Source: Aquificaceae bacterium (lineage in GTDB: Bacteria; Aquificota; Aquificia; Aquificales; Aquificaceae). Taken from it: a stretch of 8,411 nt of DNA. Below the pieces are notes generated by a model, which was not told where the DNA came from, ran no database searches, and worked only from the letters and a program-made list of their open reading frames with translations. Position 1 is the stretch's first letter. The number at the start of each line of letters is the position of its first letter. The stretch is taken from contig WFYM01000013.1 in NCBI GenBank assembly GCA_015490115.1, positions 1-8,411 of the forward strand, given 5' to 3'. The position numbers and the translations under genes were made by a program. Shown here piece by piece: positions 4,111-8,411 of this stretch.

Positions 4111-7062
4111 TTAGCCTTGGTTCTTTTCGAGCCTCTTCATCTTCAACCTTTGCTTTCTCAGTCTTTCGCTCATCAGCCTCTCTTTTAGGGTCTTCGGTCT
4201 CGGTCCCTTCTTTGAGCCGTCCGCTCCGAGGACAGCCCTGCTCAGCATCTCCTCGTGCTTTTTCTCTCCGAGTTCCTTCTCCTTTTCTATCTCCTCTTGG
4301 GACCTTACCTGAACGTGGAAGAGGGTTGAGATGGTGTGGCTCTTTATGTTGTGGAGGAGATCTTCGAAGAGTTCGAAGGCTTCCCTCTTGTATTCGACGA
4401 GGGGGTCCCTCGCAGCGTAACCCCTCAGGTATATACCCTCCCTCAGCCTGTCGAGGACGTGGAGGTGTTCCCTCCAAAGAGTATCGAGGACGTTGAGGAG
4501 GACTATCCTCTCGAGTTCCCTCATAGTCTCTGGACCGCCCACCTCCTTTTCCTTCTCCTCGTAGAGTTCCTTTAGCTTAGAGTGAAGGTGGTCGATCAGG
4601 TCCTCCCTGTCCCTTACCTCCGGTATCTCTATGTCTCTTCCCGTCCACTCCTTCAGGAAGTTCTTTAAAGGTTCCGTCTCCCAAAGTTCCGGGTCCTCCT
4701 CGGGAAGGAGCCTCTCAACTTCCCTCTCGAGGACGTCCCTCATGAACCGGAGTATCTCCTCCTTTAGGTTCTCACCCTCGAGGATGTCCCTCCTGAGGGA
4801 ATACACTACCTCCCTCTGGGTGTTCATGACGCTGTCGTATTCGAAGAGCCTCTTCCTTATCTGGAAGTTCTGGGCTTCCACCCTCTTTTGGGCGTTTTGG
4901 ATCGCTTTCGTCACCATTCTGCTCTCTATGGGTTCACCTTCCGGGATCTTGAGCATGTCCATAAGCTTCCTCACCCTCTCTCCCCCGAATAGCCTGAGGA
5001 GGTCGTCCTCCAAAGATAGTATGAACCTCGACTCTCCGGGGTCACCTTGTCTTCCGGACCTTCCCCTCAGCTGGTTGTCTATCCTCCTCGACTCGTGCCT
5101 CTCCGTTCCTATGACTAGGAGACCCCCGAGCTTCCTAACTATCTCCTTTTCCTTTTCGGTTATCTTGTAAGCTTCCTCGAAGGCTCTCTTCCACTCCTCC
5201 TCCGTTGCGTTTTCAGGGTTCTTCCCCCAAGAGAGGATTATCTCACGGGCGAGATACTCGGGGTTGCCTCCGAGGAGTATGTCGGTTCCCCTTCCCGCCA
5301 TGTTCGTCGCTATCGTTACCGCCCCTACCCTTCCCGCTTGAGCTATTATGTAAGCCTCTTTTTCGTGGTGCTTCGCATTTAGGACATTGTGAGGTATTCC
5401 CCTCTTTAGGATCTCCTTCACACGCTTTTGGACCTCCTCATCGGAGACCCCGTAGCGTTTTTTGAGTTCCTCTATCCTCCTCTTTACCTCCTCCTTTTCG
5501 AGGATCCTCTTTATGAGCCTTTTGTTCTTGAGCAGGGAAGACAAATGCTCGTTGTCCTCTATGGAAACGGTCCCGACGAGGACCGGTCTCCCGAATATGT
5601 GGTTTATAAGGACCTCCTCAACTACCCTCTCCCACTTTTCCTTCTTTGTTTTGAAGACCAGATCGGGAAGGTCCTTCCTTATCATAGGCTTGTGGGTGGG
5701 TATGACCACTACGTCGAGACCGTATATCTCTTTGAACTCTAAGGCTTCCGTCTCCGCGGTTCCCGTCATCCCCGCCAGCTTCCTGTAGAGCTTGAAGTAG
5801 TTTTGGAAGGTAATGGAAGCCAAGGTCTGGTTCTCCTCCTTTACCTTTACACCCTCCTTCACCTCTATAGCTTGGTGGAGTCCGTCCGACCACCTCCTGC
5901 CGGGAAGAACCCTTCCGGTGAACTCGTCGACGATCAGGACCTCCCCGTCCTTTACAATGTAGTCGACGTCCCTCTTGAAGAGATGGTGCGCCCTTATCGA
6001 CTGGACTATGGCGTGGAGGAGGTCTATGTGCTTGAGATCGTAAAGGTTGTCTATCTGGAGCATCCTCTCTATCTTGGCTATACCCTGCTCCGTTAGGCTC
6101 ACGTTCCTGTTCTTCTCGTCAACGGTGAAGTCTTTGTCCTTTTCGAGCTTTCTGACGACCCTGTCCGCTATCCTGTATATCTCCGTGTCCATGAGTGCCG
6201 GACCCGAGATTATGAGGGGTGTTCTCGCCTCGTCTATGAGTATAGAGTCCACCTCGTCCACTATCGCGTAGTTGTGACCTTTTATCTGAACTATCTCATC
6301 TTTCGAGAAAGCCATGTTGTCCCTCAGGTAGTCGAAACCGAACTCGTTGTTCGTCCCGTAAGTTACGTGGGCTGTGTAAGCTTCCCTCCTCGGGACCTCT
6401 TCGAGGACGGTGTAGAAGGCTTTTTTCGCCTCAACGTTTACCATATCCGAGGGTAGGATCTCGCCTTTGAAGTCCTCGGGCCAGACCCTAAGGTCCTTCT
6501 CCATAGCTGTTTTGAAGGCTTCCTCGTCAGCCCACCTCACCCTGTAGGACTTCCCGTCCGAGTTTATTACCCCCACCTCAAGACCGAGGAACCTGTATAT
6601 CGGTCCCATCCAGAGGGCGTCCCTCCTCGCGAGGTAGTCGTTTACCGTAACCACGTGGACACCTTCCTCAGTCATACCGTTCACAGCAACGGGAAGCGTT
6701 GCGACGAGCGTCTTTCCCTCCCCCGTCTTCATCTCAGCTATCTTCCCCTGATGCAAGACGAAACCGCCTATGAGCTGGACGTCGAAGTGTCTGAGTCCGA
6801 GGGTCCTCTTTGCCACCTCCCTCACTATCGCGAAGACCTCGACAACCTCGTCCGTGATCTCACCTTTGAGTATCCTCTCTTTAAGCTCCTCATCGAGCTT
6901 TATCTTCTCGTGAATACTTTTCGCCCTCTCGGCGAGTTCCAAGTTGGGGACTGACCTCAGCTCCTCTTCGAGTTCGTTGACACGCCTCACGAAAGGTCTT
7001 AATCTCCTTATCTCCCTCTCGTTCTTAGTTCCGAGTATCTTCCGAAGTAGCCAGCCCAACAT
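4111..7062 (-). CDS. secA: Preprotein translocase ATPase SecA
   Basis: SecA is the cytosolic and membrane-peripheral motor that pushes unfolded preproteins through SecYEG. I place the start at the ATG at 7062, giving 983 residues that begin MLGWLLRKILGTKNEREI, the usual SecA opening; it has AGGGAG seven bases upstream. An in-frame start at 7113 would add 17 atypical residues. Motifs: Walker A MKTGEGKT at 111-118, DEVD at 269-272, VDEFTGRVLPGRRWSDGLHQ from 378, TNMAGRGTDIL at 586-596, QLRGRSGRQGD at 664-674, then the helical scaffold and wing domains (REHLHVLDRLREGI). Two inserts relative to E. coli SecA lie at about 168-225 in the first nucleotide-binding domain and 511-555 in the second. The C-terminus is a basic helix without the CxCxSG...CH zinc motif that binds SecB and phospholipid. 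The stop lies two bases from the convergent small gene, leaving no room for an intergenic terminator. Confidence 0.97.
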   Translation of the reverse strand: MLGWLLRKILGTKNEREIRRLRPFVRRVNELEEELRSVPNLELAERAKSIHEKIKLDEELKERILKGEITDEVVEVFAIVREVAKRTLGLRHFDVQLIGGFVLHQGKIAEMKTGEGKTLVATLPVAVNGMTEEGVHVVTVNDYLARRDALWMGPIYRFLGLEVGVINSDGKSYRVRWADEEAFKTAMEKDLRVWPEDFKGEILPSDMVNVEAKKAFYTVLEEVPRREAYTAHVTYGTNNEFGFDYLRDNMAFSKDEIVQIKGHNYAIVDEVDSILIDEARTPLIISGPALMDTEIYRIADRVVRKLEKDKDFTVDEKNRNVSLTEQGIAKIERMLQIDNLYDLKHIDLLHAIVQSIRAHHLFKRDVDYIVKDGEVLIVDEFTGRVLPGRRWSDGLHQAIEVKEGVKVKEENQTLASITFQNYFKLYRKLAGMTGTAETEALEFKEIYGLDVVVIPTHKPMIRKDLPDLVFKTKKEKWERVVEEVLINHIFGRPVLVGTVSIEDNEHLSSLLKNKRLIKRILEKEEVKRRIEELKKRYGVSDEEVQKRVKEILKRGIPHNVLNAKHHEKEAYIIAQAGRVGAVTIATNMAGRGTDILLGGNPEYLAREIILSWGKNPENATEEEWKRAFEEAYKITEKEKEIVRKLGGLLVIGTERHESRRIDNQLRGRSGRQGDPGESRFILSLEDDLLRLFGGERVRKLMDMLKIPEGEPIESRMVTKAIQNAQKRVEAQNFQIRKRLFEYDSVMNTQREVVYSLRRDILEGENLKEEILRFMRDVLEREVERLLPEEDPELWETEPLKNFLKEWTGRDIEIPEVRDREDLIDHLHSKLKELYEEKEKEVGGPETMRELERIVLLNVLDTLWREHLHVLDRLREGIYLRGYAARDPLVEYKREAFELFEDLLHNIKSHTISTLFHVQVRSQEEIEKEKELGEKKHEEMLSRAVLGADGSKKGPRPKTLKERLMSERLRKQRLKMKRLEKNQG

Positions 7063-7069
7063 ACCTGAT

Positions 7070-7075
7070 CTCCCT
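7070..7075 (-). promoter_or_regulatory. Shine-Dalgarno deciding the secA start
   Basis: On the minus strand AGGGAG ends seven bases before the ATG at 7062. This, together with the family-typical N-terminus that starts there, supports 7062 over the longer in-frame start at 7113. Confidence 0.65.
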
Positions 7076-7111
7076 AAGTTTTTTAATTTAAATAGTTTAA
7101 AATAGAACCGC
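7076..7111. promoter_or_regulatory. AT-rich divergent promoter region between secA and cheR
   Basis: This stretch of about 36 bases is nearly all A and T, in contrast with the flanking coding DNA. Toward cheR, TAAAAT at 7098-7103 matches TATAAT at five of six positions and would start a transcript near 7110, just ahead of the cheR Shine-Dalgarno. Toward secA the hexamers are weaker (for example TAAACT on the minus strand at 7094-7099). No clear -35 is seen for either direction, and no flagellar sigma-28 type sequence ahead of cheR. Confidence 0.4.
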
Positions 7112-7122
7112 AAGGAAGTGAG

Positions 7123-7911
7123 GTGAGAGGAAGAGAGAAGCTTCTCCCGATGCTAAGAGACCTTATCTACCAGCTCACGGGAAACTACTACCCGGAAGAG
7201 AGGATGAAGATATTCGAATACAAGATAGAGAGGGTTTTAAAGAACTTGGGTCTTGAAAACTCGAGTCCCGAAAAGGTAGTCGCCTACTTCTCGAAAGAAG
7301 GGAGGGACACCCTAATAGACCTCATGACGGTCCCGGAAACGAGGTTCTTCAGGGAGGGGGAACAGATCGAAGTCTTAGTAGGAGAAGTCTTAAAGCACGT
7401 GCCTTCCCCCTCGATAGCGAGTATGGGATGCTCAACAGGTCAGGAGCCATACACTGTAGCCATGATCTTGAAGCGTTGGAAAAGGTCAGGAACAGTTATA
7501 GGTTTTGATGTGAGCAGGGGAGTCCTCGAGAAGGCTTCTTCCGCTGTTTATCCCCTCGAAGAGCTAAGAGACATACCAGAAGACTACAGGGAGTTCGTAA
7601 AGGTAAAGGAGAAGTTCATAGAGATAAGGGAAGACGTAAGATACATGGTCAAATTCAAAAGGGCTAACCTCATAGATCCCAAAGACTTCGAAGGTATGGA
7701 GGGTTTCTTCCACGCGGTCCTTTGCAGGAACGTTCTCATATATTTCGACGCGAAGTCAAAGGAGGTAGCTCTCAGGAACATACACAAGCTCCTCAGGAGG
7801 GAAGGGACCCTCGTCCTCTCCTCCACCGAGATCCTCGGAAAGGAGTTCCACGACCTCTTCGAACCCTTCAAGGTGGGTAGGTTCTTCTTCTACAGGAGGA
7901 AGGATACATGA
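7123..7911 (+). CDS. cheR: Chemotaxis protein methyltransferase CheR
   Basis: CheR transfers methyl groups from S-adenosylmethionine to glutamates in the cytoplasmic domains of chemoreceptors, raising their kinase-activating output during adaptation. The 262-residue protein has the helical N-terminal domain, the ETRFFRE motif at 72-78, the SAM-binding loop MGCSTGQEPY at 101-110, the acidic strand IGFDVS at 126-131, YPLEELRDIP at 143-152 and VLCRNVLIYFD at 189-199, ending in the usual FFFYRR strand. It is a plain CheR with no TPR extension, slightly shorter than the usual 270-290. The start is GTG at 7123, supported by AAGGA six bases upstream at 7112-7116; a later ATG at 7150 lacks such a site. 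Its stop overlaps the cheB start as ATGA, so the two are translationally coupled. It is divergent from secA, with which it has no functional link. Confidence 0.93.
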   Translation: MRGREKLLPMLRDLIYQLTGNYYPEERMKIFEYKIERVLKNLGLENSSPEKVVAYFSKEGRDTLIDLMTVPETRFFREGEQIEVLVGEVLKHVPSPSIASMGCSTGQEPYTVAMILKRWKRSGTVIGFDVSRGVLEKASSAVYPLEELRDIPEDYREFVKVKEKFIEIREDVRYMVKFKRANLIDPKDFEGMEGFFHAVLCRNVLIYFDAKSKEVALRNIHKLLRREGTLVLSSTEILGKEFHDLFEPFKVGRFFFYRRKDT

Positions 7912-8411
7912 TAAGGGTCCTCATAGTCGACGACTCCCCTTTTGTGAGGCTCGTCCTTAAGAAGATCCTCAGTGGTTCGAAGGAGATAGAGGTAGTGGGT
8001 GAAGCTTCCAACGGGAAGGAGGCTGTAGAAAAGGTAAAGGAGAAGAGACCCGACGTCGTCACACTCGACATAAACATGCCTGTGATGGACGGACTCGAAG
8101 CCCTTGAAGAGATAAGGAAGGTCTGCCCCACCTGCAGGGTTCTCATGATAAGCGCACTCACGAGGGAGGGGGCAAAGGAGACCATAGAAGCCCTCAACAG
8201 GGGAGCGGTAGACTTCATAACTAAGCCCTCGAGCGCTGAAGAACTCCTCAAGTTCAAAGATGAGATAGTTTCAAAGGTAATAGCTGTCCGCAGGGCGAGG
8301 ATCCATAGGGTAGCGGGAGATCTCGGGACCCCTGAGGTGAGACCGCGCGGTTTTTCGAAGAATCCCGTCGTCGCAATAGGGATATCGACGGGGGGTCCCC
8401 AGACCCTGAGC
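7908..8411 (+). CDS. cheB: Chemotaxis response regulator and protein-glutamate methylesterase CheB (5' part)
   Basis: CheB removes methyl groups from chemoreceptors and deamidates receptor glutamines, opposing CheR; phosphorylation by CheA activates it. The first 168 residues are present and the gene runs off the window. The receiver domain (about 1-115) has the acidic pair D8-D9 in VLIVDDS, the phospho-acceptor D54 in TLDINMPVMDG, S82 in the usual Ser/Thr switch position (MISALT) and K106 in DFITKP. A linker of about 35 basic residues leads to the methylesterase domain, which begins at VVAIGISTGGPQ and includes the presumed catalytic serine S160 just before the cut. The ATG at 7908 overlaps the cheR stop by four bases. 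Apart from truncation by the window edge, nothing looks damaged. Confidence 0.95.
   Translation, partial: MIRVLIVDDSPFVRLVLKKILSGSKEIEVVGEASNGKEAVEKVKEKRPDVVTLDINMPVMDGLEALEEIRKVCPTCRVLMISALTREGAKETIEALNRGAVDFITKPSSAEELLKFKDEIVSKVIAVRRARIHRVAGDLGTPEVRPRGFSKNPVVAIGISTGGPQTLS

Noticed and set aside
4631..5170. 179-codon open frame on the plus strand inside secA.
   Set aside because: It is antisense to a fully conserved region of SecA, gives a Ser/Leu-rich low-complexity product typical of reverse frames, and has no family motif.
7063..7113. Longer SecA starting at 7113 (17 extra residues).
   Set aside because: The extra residues are unlike SecA N-termini, while the ATG at 7062 has a well-placed AGGGAG and yields the standard MLGWLL opening.
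7076..7122. A flagellar sigma-28 promoter ahead of cheR.
   Set aside because: No TAAA-spacer-GCCGATAA-like pair was found; only a housekeeping-type TAAAAT is visible.
1..8411. A previously undescribed multi-gene system, mobile element, CRISPR array, tRNA or rRNA.
   Set aside because: Nearly every base is accounted for by recognisable housekeeping and chemotaxis genes; no repeat array, terminal inverted repeats, transposase, cloverleaf or rRNA-like stretch was seen on either strand.

Overview
The window looks like a compact, ordinary stretch of chromosome from a thermophilic bacterium, most probably of the Aquificota (Aquifex/Hydrogenivirga/Thermovibrio-like). The reasons are protein-level character and codon use: very Lys/Glu/Arg-rich proteins, arginine written mostly as AGG/AGA, isoleucine often as ATA, purine-rich coding strands, a long SecA (about 983 residues) with two inserts and no zinc tail, and a tRNA nucleotidyltransferase that looks like the CC-adding half of a split CCA system, as known in Aquifex. 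The genus cannot be fixed from the sequence alone. The presence of cheR and cheB argues against Aquifex aeolicus itself, which I recall lacks chemotaxis genes.

Layout. 1-145 (+): the 3' end of an unrecognised gene. 142-291 (+): a coding-like frame interrupted by TGA at its fourth codon, possibly a broken gene. 248-1792 (+): class II tRNA nucleotidyltransferase with an HD domain. 1770-3002 (+): moeA, overlapping the previous gene by 23 bases behind a very strong Shine-Dalgarno. 2967-3935 (-): an RluD-type 23S rRNA pseudouridine synthase, convergent with moeA and overlapping it by 36 bases. 3936-3952: a 17-base divergent gap with -10-like hexamers facing both ways. 3953-4108 (+): a 51-codon one-helix membrane protein resembling MetS small subunits of NSS-family amino acid importers. 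4111-7062 (-): secA. 7063-7122: an AT-rich divergent promoter region. 7123-7911 (+): cheR. 7908-8411 (+): the first 168 codons of cheB, overlapping cheR by ATGA and cut by the window end.

The genes serve separate housekeeping tasks: tRNA 3'-end maturation, molybdenum cofactor synthesis, ribosomal RNA modification, protein export and chemotactic adaptation. The only clear functional pair is cheR-cheB, the methyltransferase and methylesterase that act in opposite directions on chemoreceptors. I found no defence system, mobile element, CRISPR array, tRNA or rRNA. The points most worth a second look are the small membrane protein, the minimal divergent promoter beside it with predicted leaderless transcripts, the interrupted frame near the left end, and the CC-adding signature in the nucleotidyltransferase.
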